A stretch of 64,000 bases of DNA, taken from Furfurilactobacillus rossiae DSM 15814. Lineage in GTDB: Bacteria; Bacillota; Bacilli; Lactobacillales; Lactobacillaceae. A program made the position numbers and the translations under genes. The notes below the pieces were generated by a model that searched no databases, was not told the origin of the DNA, and was given only the letters and a program-made list of their open reading frames with translations. Below are positions 10,201 to 17,550 of the stretch, piece by piece. Each line of letters begins with the position of its first letter. Position 1 is the first letter of the stretch. The stretch lies in NCBI RefSeq assembly GCF_000428925.1, contig NZ_AUAW01000012.1, positions 26,089-90,088 on the forward strand. The letters run 5' to 3'.

Positions 10201-10825
10201 GGTCATTTACAGTTATGTAGATAGCCAAGGTAACAACGTCAGCAAGACTGTTGCCGTTCACGTCACGGCCAGCCAAGCCAGTGTAAACGGCCATGACAGT
10301 AATCTAGTTGCTGGTCCTAATACCGCATGGACTGGCAGTGATAACTTTGATGGCGCGACTGACGCTAACGGCAAGCCGCTGCAAATAAACGATGTGAAGG
10401 TAGCCGGTAATGTAAATCCACAGATGCCTGGCGATTATTCAGTAACGTACAGTTACGTGGACAGTCAAGGCAACAGCATCAGCAAGACAGTAACTGTCCG
10501 TGTCACGGCTATTAAGAGTGAAACAGACGATCAGAAATCCGCAGGTGATTCAAGTCAAGAATCATCTACTATAGCCAAACCTGGCATGACTTCTGCGACT
10601 GAATCTTCAACGCAAAATCAAGAAAACGTGTCTGTAGGAGTAGCAAGGGACAGCCTGCCAAAGATTTCATCTGCGTCTGGTTCCCAAGGCTCTCAAAATT
10701 CGAAAGTCAAAACCTCGGCACTGCCGAAAACAGGGCAACATGCTGAACAAAGTCTGTCTCTATTAGGGTTGATTTTGGGCCTATTGGGATTTGGGTTGTA
10801 CCGTCCCAAGCGTGATAAAAAGTAA
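7238..10825 (+). CDS. LPXTG-anchored repeat surface protein (Ig-like repeats)
   Basis: Cell-wall protein of 1195 residues, probably an adhesin. The N-terminus has a basic stretch and hydrophobic segment (KKKRAWIPGAFLTIGMFGVF) ending near IVHA, consistent with export by a long signal peptide. Residues about 47-250 are a Ser/Thr/Ala-rich stalk. Residues about 250-420 form a non-repetitive globular region. A MucBP-like segment (TDTYNIVDAETNKVIKV) follows near 440. Seven tandem repeats of exactly 80 residues span about 538-1091, each containing GHDSN, AGPNT.W, DNFDGATD and YVDSQGN; they resemble bacterial Ig-like modules. LPKTG near 1162, a hydrophobic segment and a basic tail (RPKRDKK) form the sortase A signal. 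The ligand cannot be deduced. No antisense frame in the repeats is credible. Confidence 0.9.
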   Translation: MKFSAYNKLPYEDAAKKKRAWIPGAFLTIGMFGVFTYSGISEIVHADTGSTDATAIKATTTNLTTETAHALSASSAVSSSTGSEGTLTSDVSKASSTASTTVNSNTSPSTPSSEISASRSTEATSQFEQKQDALSSSAVASSSAAHSNMQSTTLSDTNSHSASSADPNTQSATESSVVSSATSQASIGDSQLSSAESVTSQAESDTETTAQPVQQNPTPQAQVTPVQTSFTLSSASQVTAPPLNQAPALSNFFVTGQGDYILFNAFGVFDLFPYSVTNLNKQLYGFYVVLPTSITGQGLTVMQAAADDLVAQMKAKGFSIDSMTAYQLNDTTDGRQVYYFRPNDGANDTNANISSSWPVLHLPVHTGADVSTTPKTISMNANTMNELASKGVLFAGSGNYTEGGGFYPTLPASSLGINAPDANLKGIVYPGITKVLTYTHATVTDTYNIVDAETNKVIKVLTKVGQDGTQYSRKGFIDSLVALGLDPAMYVNTDINVNDGTLTDDITLTPAQWSSGQTFVAGHTYTVTVGRVKTSVAGHDSNLIAGPKTTWTASDNFDGATDINGKALQLSDVKVTGSVNTLVPGDYSVTYGYVDSQGNNVSKKVVVHVTATQAWVSAHDSNLIAGPNTTWTPSDNFNGATDANGKPLQLSDMTVTGTVNPQVTGGYSITYSYVDSQGNYVSWTAGVYVTASKASVKGHDSNLIAGPNTTWTAGDNFDGATDAKGKTLQLSDVKVTGSVNPQVPGDYSVTYSYTDSQGNNFDKTVVVHVTASQANVKGHDSNLIVGPNTAWTASDNFDGATDANGKPLQLSDVKVTGSVNTQIPGDYSVTYSYVDSQGNDVNKMVVVHVTASQASVTGHDSNLVAGPNTTWTASDNFDGATDANGKALQLSDIKVTGTVNPQVPGDYSVTYSYVDSQGNNVTKMVVVHVAASKISVSGHDSSSIAGPNTTWTPVDNFDGATDISGNPLQINDVKVTGNVNPQMPGDYSVIYSYVDSQGNNVSKTVAVHVTASQASVNGHDSNLVAGPNTAWTGSDNFDGATDANGKPLQINDVKVAGNVNPQMPGDYSVTYSYVDSQGNSISKTVTVRVTAIKSETDDQKSAGDSSQESSTIAKPGMTSATESSTQNQENVSVGVARDSLPKISSASGSQGSQNSKVKTSALPKTGQHAEQSLSLLGLILGLLGFGLYRPKRDKK
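8851..10513 (+). repeat. Seven tandem 240-bp in-frame repeats
   Basis: Repeat units begin at 8851, 9091, 9331, 9571, 9811, 10051 and 10291, a constant 240-bp period, inside the surface-protein gene. Units differ mainly by synonymous and conservative changes, so they are old enough to have diverged but have kept identical length. Copy number may vary between strains by recombination. Confidence 0.93.
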
Positions 10826-10845
10826 ATTGGGTTATCTGAAATAAA

Positions 10846-10897
10846 AACAGCCTCCAAATGAAATGGTTTTAACCAACTCATTTGGAGGCTGCTTTTG
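10846..10897. terminator. Bidirectional terminator
   Basis: A 14-bp perfect stem CAGCCTCCAAATGA/TCATTTGGAGGCTG with a 16-nt loop, flanked by an A-run on the left and CTTTT on the right. It can serve both the surface-protein gene and the convergent winged-helix gene. Confidence 0.85.
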
Positions 10898-10918
10898 ATG
10901 TGATTGCAATGCAACGCG

Positions 10919-11995
10919 TTAACTTTTCACACCATAGGCTTTCCCAGTGTACGTAATTTTTCCAAGCGATCGTCCAAAAATAGTGGCGTATTCGGCTAGC
11001 CGCCGTTCAATCAGTCGTTTGCGCTGTTTATTAATAATATTGTATGCATCCACGGTGGCATTGAGCTTCTTCGTTGTGAGTTGATATCGCCAAGTGCCGT
11101 ACAAATCACCATCAATTAGGATAATCGGCTCAATCTGTCCGCCAGTATGCCAAATCTTCTTTTGATGTTTCGTGGTGAGCCACGTTTTGTCCGCATAGCC
11201 AATCAGTAGGGGGTCAAACTTGCATAGCATGATAAGTGCAGGCATTTTAGTCGGCAGATTATCTGTTGGCCCGTAGTACGTCTTACCGTCGTATTCAAAC
11301 GTTGCCAAACTGCTCAGATCCATTTCCGTAAGGTGGAGCGCCGTTTGGGAAAGGCCGGCAAAGTGGGCGTAGTCTTGCAACGTGGCTGGACCGTAAGCGG
11401 TAAAGTAAGCAATTGCATAACGCTGAAGTGTCGGTAAAAGCGATTGCTGGGGCACTGGCGGACAGGCGGTGAAACTGGTGTTGGTGGCAGCAATGGCAGG
11501 TAGGTACAACCGGCCGTGCATTGATTCGTCTAGCAGCAGAGCACTCCAAGTGAAGAGGATGGGGGCCTGATCGCCAAACTCAGCGAACAGTTCCTTACGG
11601 GTAAAGTGGGGATGCGCTTGACCAAACGTGTGAAAGTGGTCGAAGGCTTCTTTCGGATCGATGTTGTTTTCGCGCAGGTGTTTAGTGACCCAAGTGGCAC
11701 GGTCGCCGAAAATAGTGACGAATTCTTGCCACGAGTGTTGTGTGAATAGATGCAAGGTTTGCCGATTGTCCCAAGCTTTAACGATTGGTGACGCCTGCAC
11801 GGCTGTTTGAAAGTCTTGCGGGGCGATGTTGTCGATTCGATTATATAAATTTAATAATGCAGCATTACCGTATTGGGCTTGGATACCCAGTAAGTGATCG
11901 ACCGTTTGTGACAGCGTTCTATTGGCAGGGTTAACCAGTAAACTATTTTGGAGACGCAGGTGCCGAATCTCCGTTTGCGTGATGGTGTTTGTCAT
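10919..11995 (-). CDS. Winged-helix DNA-binding protein (HTH_42 / AlkZ-YcaQ-like)
   Basis: Cytoplasmic protein of 358 residues that resembles the winged-helix HTH_42 family, which includes the interstrand crosslink glycosylases AlkZ and YcaQ. Support comes from the N-terminal RHLRLQNSLL...LLGIQAQYGNAALLNLYNR pattern, the KAWDNRQTLHLF segment and the C-terminal GTWRYQL / IFGRSLG parts. I cannot verify the catalytic QxQ motif of true glycosylases beyond the IQAQ in this protein, which fits. ATG 11995 has AAAGGAA upstream. It is monocistronic, convergent with the surface-protein gene and divergent from the GntR gene. A DNA repair role is likely but unproven. Confidence 0.72.
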   Translation of the reverse strand: MTNTITQTEIRHLRLQNSLLVNPANRTLSQTVDHLLGIQAQYGNAALLNLYNRIDNIAPQDFQTAVQASPIVKAWDNRQTLHLFTQHSWQEFVTIFGDRATWVTKHLRENNIDPKEAFDHFHTFGQAHPHFTRKELFAEFGDQAPILFTWSALLLDESMHGRLYLPAIAATNTSFTACPPVPQQSLLPTLQRYAIAYFTAYGPATLQDYAHFAGLSQTALHLTEMDLSSLATFEYDGKTYYGPTDNLPTKMPALIMLCKFDPLLIGYADKTWLTTKHQKKIWHTGGQIEPIILIDGDLYGTWRYQLTTKKLNATVDAYNIINKQRKRLIERRLAEYATIFGRSLGKITYTGKAYGVKS

Positions 11996-12156
11996 ATTAT
12001 TTCCTTTACTGATTCGAATTAGTTTGCATTAGTAAAATCTTGAGCTTTGTTCACGTAAATGATGCGACATCTGTATTCTAGACCAGATGTCAATTTAGCG
12101 TGCCAAGTTAACAATTAGTGTATAGTGTATGTAATATTTCAAACGAGGTGGATAAG

Positions 12157-12831
12157 ATGCCCATTCCAAAGAGCCAACCAATCAAACGTGAGACGGCGAC
12201 AGACCATGCCTATCAGCAAATTCGCCGCTGGCTAATTGATGGCACGCTAGAACCAGGCGAAAAACTAGCAGAAACAGCGTTGGCAAATGCGATTTCGATC
12301 AGTCGGACACCAGTGCGTGAGGCTTTACAACGTTTGGCAACGGATGGTTTCGTCATTATGAATACAGGCCAAGTCACGCGGGTGGCGCCACTGTATCATG
12401 ATGACGTAGCAACGTTATACCAGCCAATGGCCGCCATTGAAGGACTAGCTGCTCAGCTTATGGTCAGCAAGATCAGTCCTGCCGAGCGTGATGAACTGCA
12501 AAAAATCGATTCGCGGTTAACGACGGCGCTGCACAAACAAGATATTGAAACAGAACTGAGCGTCGACCGAGCTTTTCACAAACAGGTTTTAGCGGTTGCC
12601 GACAATCCATATTTAACGCAGTTTAGTGATTTCCTATACAGTCACATTTTACGGTTTGAAACATACTTTTTCAGTCACCACAATGTCAGTATTGACATCA
12701 ATGGTCGGCAGCACGAAGCGTTGTTAAGCGCAATTGATCATCATAATGCTGAGGCGGCCAAACAGGCGTTGACCAATGATTGGCTGGGAACCATGACACA
12801 GATTCAACGGGCGCAGGAACAAGATAACTAA
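12157..12831 (+). CDS. GntR-family transcriptional regulator (FadR/FCD type)
   Basis: DNA-binding regulator of 224 residues. The N-terminal GntR winged helix reads DGTLEPGEKLAETALANAISISRTPVREALQRLATDG (shown in part by SRTPVREAL, the recognition helix). An all-helical FCD ligand-binding domain follows, with AFHKQVLAVADNPY typical of its metal- or acid-binding core. ATG 12157 follows GAGGTGG; an earlier in-frame start at 12118 lacks a ribosome site. GTATAC-type sequences flank the gene (12118-12134 and near 12843), possible autoregulatory operators. The neighbours give no clear target; ligands of this class are usually small carboxylic acids. Confidence 0.85.
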   Translation: MPIPKSQPIKRETATDHAYQQIRRWLIDGTLEPGEKLAETALANAISISRTPVREALQRLATDGFVIMNTGQVTRVAPLYHDDVATLYQPMAAIEGLAAQLMVSKISPAERDELQKIDSRLTTALHKQDIETELSVDRAFHKQVLAVADNPYLTQFSDFLYSHILRFETYFFSHHNVSIDINGRQHEALLSAIDHHNAEAAKQALTNDWLGTMTQIQRAQEQDN

Positions 12832-12876
12832 CTTTAACATACTGTATACAATATCCACTGGATGCAATAAAAGATA

Positions 12877-12926
12877 CCCCTAATTATTGGCTATTTTGAA
12901 GTCTAATAATTAAGGGCATTTTTTCT
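12877..12926. terminator. Terminator between GntR gene and antitoxin remnant
   Basis: Imperfect stem CCCTAATTATT / AATAATTAAGGG, followed on the plus strand by CATTTTTTC. It can end the GntR transcript and, with the A-rich left side, the opposite one. Confidence 0.65.
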
Positions 12927-12936
12927 TGAAGCGATA

Positions 12937-13297
12937 TTAGATTGTTTGCGTGATATTAGTAAGGACTTGCGATAAAAGATCTTGGAGTAATGATTCCACC
13001 AATACTGGTTGTCTCTCTAAATAATCGAAAGATTTCAGTTGCTCTGTGAAAATTGTGTCCCAGTCCTTGAGATTCTTAGGTTGTTGATAACTTTCAGGAG
13101 TTCCCTTATATTCAGCGTATTTTTCTGACAGTGTATGGGTAACTGGTTCAAGTTCAACAATTGTTTTACAATTTGATTTCTTGGTCTTAATTGTCACCGA
13201 CTTTCAGATTGGCTGCCTTTAGAATACTTTTGCTTATAATTATTCCATTACTATTACCCCAAGGTCGTAGTTTAACGATAGAATTTTGGTTAGTCAT
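12937..13297 (-). pseudogene. Frameshifted MazE/AbrB-type antitoxin remnant
   Basis: Reading from ATG 13297, the first 33 codons give VKLRPWGNSNGIIISKSILKAANLKVGDN-type AbrB/MazE fold sequence (hallmark RPWGNSNG), then hit TAA. The rest of the domain (IKTKKSNCKTIVELEP) and an 86-codon tail continue one frame away from 13197 to 12937. The junction GTCGGTGACAATT is what an 8-bp slippage deletion of a GGTGACAA duplicate would leave; restoring it gives VGDKVTIK, a normal family sequence. No toxin gene lies next to it. It is therefore an orphan, probably dead antitoxin, unless the downstream frame is translated from GTG 13197. Confidence 0.7.
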
Positions 13298-13385
13298 CAC
13301 GCTCACCACGTTTTTGAAAAAGTAAAAATACATGTTTAAACTTTGCTGAAGGATTAATCCTCTCAAACATCATAATCGAAAAAGA

Positions 13386-13414
13386 TTGAACTCATCAAAG
13401 TTAAGCGGTATGCT
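13386..13414 (+). promoter_or_regulatory. Sigma-A promoter of the P-type ATPase gene
   Basis: TTGAAC (13386-13391), a 17-bp spacer and TATGCT (13409-13414). Transcription would start near 13421 and give a leader of about 120 nt before the coding region. Confidence 0.55.
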
Positions 13415-13433
13415 ACTTGTGTAAAACTTAATA

Positions 13434-13520
13434 GGCGATGACGTTCGCCGCAAACAATTATTGATAATTTGATGACGTCTACTGCATGTGTATTTTTCGT
13501 GCAGTAGGCGTTTTTTATTT
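13434..13520 (+). terminator. Structured leader with intrinsic terminator before the ATPase gene
   Basis: A small hairpin GGCGA-TGACGT-TCGCC (13434-13449) is followed by a strong terminator hairpin CGTCTACTGCA/TGCAGTAGGCG (13476-13510) with TTTTTTATTT. The ribosome site GGAAAGG and start codon come directly after it. The loop GACGT of the first hairpin is complementary to ACGTC at the base of the terminator's 5' arm, so a pseudoknot could block termination. This arrangement looks like transcription attenuation. It matches no riboswitch class I know. Confidence 0.55.
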
Positions 13521-13542
13521 ATATTGGAAAGGTCGATTAGCT

Positions 13543-15828
13543 ATGGATAAACAGTTGACGCTAGGCGGTTTAAGTCGCCAGGAGGCCGAAAGGCGTCTTC
13601 AACAAAATGGACTGAACGAAGTTTCGGAAACAAAATTCAATTTTTGGAAGGCCATACTTATTCGCCTTTGGGAACCGTCCGCATGGATTCTCGAAGCGGC
13701 ATTAGTGATTGAAATTATTCTTGGCAAAGAGATTCAGGCTGGCTTTATTGTTTTGATGTTACTATTCGCTGCAGTGAACGGTGCAATTCAATCTGGGCGA
13801 TCCAGCAAGGTGTTGCATCAACTTGCGCACGAACTAACCCCTCAGGTTTCCGTTTGCCGATCAAAGCAATGGCAAAAAATGGATGCTAAGAAACTAGTGG
13901 TTGGTGATCTAATCAATTTGCGAAGCAGTGAAATTGTGCCTGCAGATGTGAAACTCGTGTCAGCAGATCTTGAGCTGGATGAAAGCAGCATTACTGGCGA
14001 ATCGAATTCGGTCAAGCGGCAGAAAGGCGAGCAGGCATTTGCTGGAACGGAGGTTGTGAGTGGTGATGCTTTAGCAATTGTGACGGCAACGGGGATTAAT
14101 AGTCGTTCTGGTAAAACAATCAGTTTAGTTAATCAAAATTCTGCCCCTGGTCACTTGCAGCAACTGTTGGGAAAAATCATTGGTTATCTTGCTATTTTGG
14201 ATGCTATCTTAGCGGTTATCATGATTATTGTTGCCGTCGTTCGGCACGAAAACTTGATTGAAATGTTACCGTTTTTGGCAATGCTCTTTATTGCGACAAT
14301 TCCGATTGCGATGCCTTCAAGTTTTGCAGTTGCCAACTCAGTAGAAGCAAATGTATTGAGTAAAGAAGACGTACTAGTTAGTGATTTAAGCGGAATTCAG
14401 GAAGCAGCTAACATGGATGTCTTACTGGTTGATAAGACGGGGACAATTACTGTCAATCGACCACAGGTAACGGCGTTTTATAATCTATCTGAATTGACGG
14501 ACGATGAAGTGATCCGTAACGCTGTTAGCGCGGCGGACATTGTTAACCCAAGTGTCATTGATCAAGCCATCATTAATTACGCGGCAGACAAAGACGACCG
14601 TTCATTAACCGTCCAACATTTTCAGCCGTTTGATGCGACTATTGGTTATTCGGTCGCAATCGTTGGCCCTGATAGACAATCCATTTACCTTGGGGCGCTC
14701 AAACGGTTGATGGCGATTGATGATGGACAAACTCCCATTCCCGCAACGGTTGATTACAATGCTGGCCGAACGGTAGCGGTAATGCGGAACAATCGATTAT
14801 TAGGCATCTTTGTCTTGCAGGATCAACCACGTGCTGACAGTACGGCATCGATTCAGGCATTGCAGGAGCGCGGCGTGAAGGTGGTAATGCTGACTGGTGA
14901 TAACCGGAAAACGGCCCAAATTATTGCCAATCAAGTTGGTTTAAACGGAACCGTTTTACCCTTCGCCGATTTAAACAATGACACAGCGATTGACAAGTTA
15001 GCTGGAATCGCAGAAGTTGTCCCCGAAAATAAGTTAGCGATGGTCAAGCAATTTCAACGTCGTGGCTATATCGTTGGCATGACTGGCGATGGTGTTAATG
15101 ACGCGCCGGCACTCAAACAGGCCGAAGTGGGGATTGCTGTGGCAAATGCGGTGGATTTAGCCAAACGATCAGCCAAGCTAGTGCTCATGACAGATGGCTT
15201 AAGCTCAATCGTTAAAATCCTCGATAGTGGACACCGTGTTTATCAACGAATGATGACTTGGACGATTACCAAGCTTTCGCGAACGGCTGAACTAACAATG
15301 CTGCTCACGTTTGGTTATCTAGTCTTTCATTTTATGCCTCTCACATTGAATGCCATGATATTGGTAGCGATTCTAAATGATTTGGTAACGTTGGTTCTCG
15401 GAACGGATAACACGCACATTAGGTTACAACCAGAGAAATGGAACCTGAGTAACTTAAGCAGGGTAGCAGGCGTGTTTGCAGCGGGATGGACTATCGTCGG
15501 GGCTGTGTTTGCAACGACATTAGTTAAAATGGGTTATTCAGCAGGTCAGGTTAGCACAGGGCTGTATGTTTATTTAATCTTTAGTGCGATGTTAACGATT
15601 CTGATGACCCGAACAACTAGGCCGTTCTGGCGGAGTAAGCCTAGCTTAGCAGTGATCATTGCGATTACGCTAAACTGTTTGTTGACGTTGCTGTTAGCTG
15701 CCTTGGGATGGGGCATCGCACAGATTTCAGGGGTGTTAATTGTCGCGACTGTCGTTTTGACGATTATCATCGCTGTGGCATTAACATTAATATGGAAATT
15801 GATTAATTTAAATCGTCAGGCAGAGTAG
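13543..15828 (+). CDS. P-type ATPase, plasma-membrane proton-efflux (P3A) type
   Basis: Membrane cation pump of 761 residues. An N-terminal cytoplasmic region (LSRQEAERRLQQNGLNEV) precedes two membrane helices, the actuator domain with LDESSITGES, helices 3-4 with a proline-containing IATIPIAMP, the phosphorylation motif DKTGTIT, the nucleotide-binding domain, the hinge motif MTGDGVNDAPALKQAEVGIAV and about six C-terminal helices. The family is usually annotated as H+-efflux ATPase; the true ion may differ. ATG 13543 is preceded by GGAAAGG. The short length (plant/fungal pumps are longer) matches bacterial members without an autoinhibitory tail. A terminator-containing leader lies just upstream. 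Confidence 0.88.
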   Translation: MDKQLTLGGLSRQEAERRLQQNGLNEVSETKFNFWKAILIRLWEPSAWILEAALVIEIILGKEIQAGFIVLMLLFAAVNGAIQSGRSSKVLHQLAHELTPQVSVCRSKQWQKMDAKKLVVGDLINLRSSEIVPADVKLVSADLELDESSITGESNSVKRQKGEQAFAGTEVVSGDALAIVTATGINSRSGKTISLVNQNSAPGHLQQLLGKIIGYLAILDAILAVIMIIVAVVRHENLIEMLPFLAMLFIATIPIAMPSSFAVANSVEANVLSKEDVLVSDLSGIQEAANMDVLLVDKTGTITVNRPQVTAFYNLSELTDDEVIRNAVSAADIVNPSVIDQAIINYAADKDDRSLTVQHFQPFDATIGYSVAIVGPDRQSIYLGALKRLMAIDDGQTPIPATVDYNAGRTVAVMRNNRLLGIFVLQDQPRADSTASIQALQERGVKVVMLTGDNRKTAQIIANQVGLNGTVLPFADLNNDTAIDKLAGIAEVVPENKLAMVKQFQRRGYIVGMTGDGVNDAPALKQAEVGIAVANAVDLAKRSAKLVLMTDGLSSIVKILDSGHRVYQRMMTWTITKLSRTAELTMLLTFGYLVFHFMPLTLNAMILVAILNDLVTLVLGTDNTHIRLQPEKWNLSNLSRVAGVFAAGWTIVGAVFATTLVKMGYSAGQVSTGLYVYLIFSAMLTILMTRTTRPFWRSKPSLAVIIAITLNCLLTLLLAALGWGIAQISGVLIVATVVLTIIIAVALTLIWKLINLNRQAE

Positions 15829-15874
15829 ACTATTAATAAATAACAGCGTTAAAAAAAGGCGCAGGAAATATAGT

Positions 15875-16408
15875 ATGCAAAAAATAGATCAACGAACCTA
15901 TCGGACCAAACGTAAAATTGAATCTGCAATGCTCCAACTTTGTCATGATAATGTGACGTTTGCCAAATTGACAGGGCCGCAAGTTGCCCAAGCAGCGCAC
16001 GTATCACGTCAAACCTTTTATCGTTATTACCTCACACCAGAACAAGTCATTGTCACGATTTTAGATCGTCATCTGGATGAATTCTTGTCGGCATTTCGTT
16101 TTCAAGATTTAACTGCACAGAGTATGGTTATTCAATTGCTGCAGGCTTGGCAAAAACGAACGGATGCTTTTGAAATGATCGAATGGTCAAACACACGACA
16201 ACTCTTTATTCAACGTTTGGCGAACTTTAATCACCACATTGCGCTCAGAAATAACAAAGCCTTAATCGATGAGACAACGATTTGTAATGTCTACGCAGCA
16301 GCGACCTATATGTTCTTACGTGATTACGTACTGGAACACAAGTGGACGCCGGAGCAGGCAACCAAACTATTGCTGCACCTGACTAACGGTCTGAGCGATC
16401 TTTTCTAG
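15875..16408 (+). CDS. TetR/AcrR-family transcriptional regulator
   Basis: Regulator of 177 residues. The N-terminal TetR helix-turn-helix is clear: LTGPQVAQAAHVSRQTFYRYY at about 31-51, including the recognition helix SRQTFYRYY. The C-terminal ligand domain is short and unspecific. It lies 46 bases after the ATPase gene and 89 bases before a decarboxylase-type amidohydrolase gene, in the same direction. It may regulate either neighbour; no palindromic operator was evident. Confidence 0.85.
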   Translation: MQKIDQRTYRTKRKIESAMLQLCHDNVTFAKLTGPQVAQAAHVSRQTFYRYYLTPEQVIVTILDRHLDEFLSAFRFQDLTAQSMVIQLLQAWQKRTDAFEMIEWSNTRQLFIQRLANFNHHIALRNNKALIDETTICNVYAAATYMFLRDYVLEHKWTPEQATKLLLHLTNGLSDLF

Positions 16409-16497
16409 TTATGCAACAAAGCGGTTAAATCGGTCCATAACTTCGGCCAAAAGCCCTGTAAACTAAGCCTTATCCTAATAGATGAGGTGAATTAAAC

Positions 16498-17526
16498 ATG
16501 AAATTGATTACAACTGAAGAACACATGAGCACAGCGTTTGCTAACAAAGAAATCACTGATTATTTAAAACAACAACCGAGTGATCCTAAGAAAATGGCTG
16601 AATTTGGTCAGTCCTTTGCTGAAGGTTTGAAGGCCTATGCTGTCGATCCGGCAGTGATGCAGGATGTTGATGACAAACGAATCCGTTATATGAATGAAAA
16701 TGGCATTGATATGCAGATTTTGTCTTACGGGGATTCAGTCACTAACCCGGATATTTTGCCAGGTGAGCAATCGATTCCGTTGACGCAGAAAATCAACGAC
16801 GCGATTGCCGAAGCGGTCAAACGACACCCAGATCGATATCTGGGATTTGCGACGCTACCCGTTTCAGAGCCGGTCGCTGCTGCGAAGGAGTTAAAGCGTG
16901 CTGTAACGAAACTTGGATTGAAGGGCGCACTTATTCTAGGTACTGCCCGTAATAACGAGTTTTTGGATGCGCCAAAGTTCATGCCAATTTTTGAAATGGC
17001 GGCAGAGCTTGATGTGCCACTATATATGCACCCGTCATTACCATCCGAAACGATTCGTGACAATTACTATAGTGGCATGCAACCAATTGGTTTTAATGCC
17101 ATTATGTCAACGCCTGGCTGGGGCTGGCACATGGAAGCAGGCCTACACGTTACCCGACTCATTTTGTCGGGGCTCTTTGATAAGTTGCCAAACTTAAAAT
17201 TGATTTCCGGTCACTGGGGCGAGTTTGTCCCATATTTTCTGGAACGGTTGGACGAAGCGACAACACCAGTTGCTGGTAATACCTTGAAGCATCCAGTTTC
17301 GTATTACTACAAGAAAAACGTGTATATTACGCCAAGTGGTATGTATACGTGGCCCCAAATGCAGTTAGTGCTGTCGGAAATGGGGGCTGACCACGTATTG
17401 TGGGCACAAGATTACCCATATGTGAAAGGCAATGCTCAAGACTTCCTGTCCCAAACGCCAATTAGTGACCAAGACAAAGACAAGATTGCCCATGAAAACG
17501 TTGAAAAGTTACTTCATTTGAGCTGA
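16498..17526 (+). CDS. Amidohydrolase-fold decarboxylase (ACMSD / gamma-resorcylate decarboxylase type)
   Basis: TIM-barrel metalloenzyme of 342 residues. The N-terminal metal-binding ExH motif appears as TTEEHMS (residues 7-9). Further expected ligands are the histidine in YMHPSLP (about 178), the histidine in SGHWGEFVPYFLERLDE (about 240) and the aspartate in LWAQDYPY (about 303). This matches non-oxidative decarboxylases such as gamma-resorcylate decarboxylase rather than hydrolytic amidohydrolases. The substrate is probably an aromatic hydroxy acid, which fits the plant-compound theme of the window, but this is inference. GATGAGGTG upstream is the ribosome site. The gene ends 24 bp before the convergent DUF915 gene, with no terminator visible. 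Confidence 0.8.
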   Translation: MKLITTEEHMSTAFANKEITDYLKQQPSDPKKMAEFGQSFAEGLKAYAVDPAVMQDVDDKRIRYMNENGIDMQILSYGDSVTNPDILPGEQSIPLTQKINDAIAEAVKRHPDRYLGFATLPVSEPVAAAKELKRAVTKLGLKGALILGTARNNEFLDAPKFMPIFEMAAELDVPLYMHPSLPSETIRDNYYSGMQPIGFNAIMSTPGWGWHMEAGLHVTRLILSGLFDKLPNLKLISGHWGEFVPYFLERLDEATTPVAGNTLKHPVSYYYKKNVYITPSGMYTWPQMQLVLSEMGADHVLWAQDYPYVKGNAQDFLSQTPISDQDKDKIAHENVEKLLHLS

Positions 17527-17550
17527 TCTAAGTTTGAGGAGGTTAAATCA

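Noticed and set aside
9665..10294. Long minus-strand frames through the repeat region
   Set aside because: Shadow frames caused by codon bias of the tandem repeats; they share repeated wording and have no starts.
8851..10513. Regular repeats considered as a CRISPR array or mobile element
   Set aside because: 240-bp repeats are in frame within one protein and have no unique spacers.
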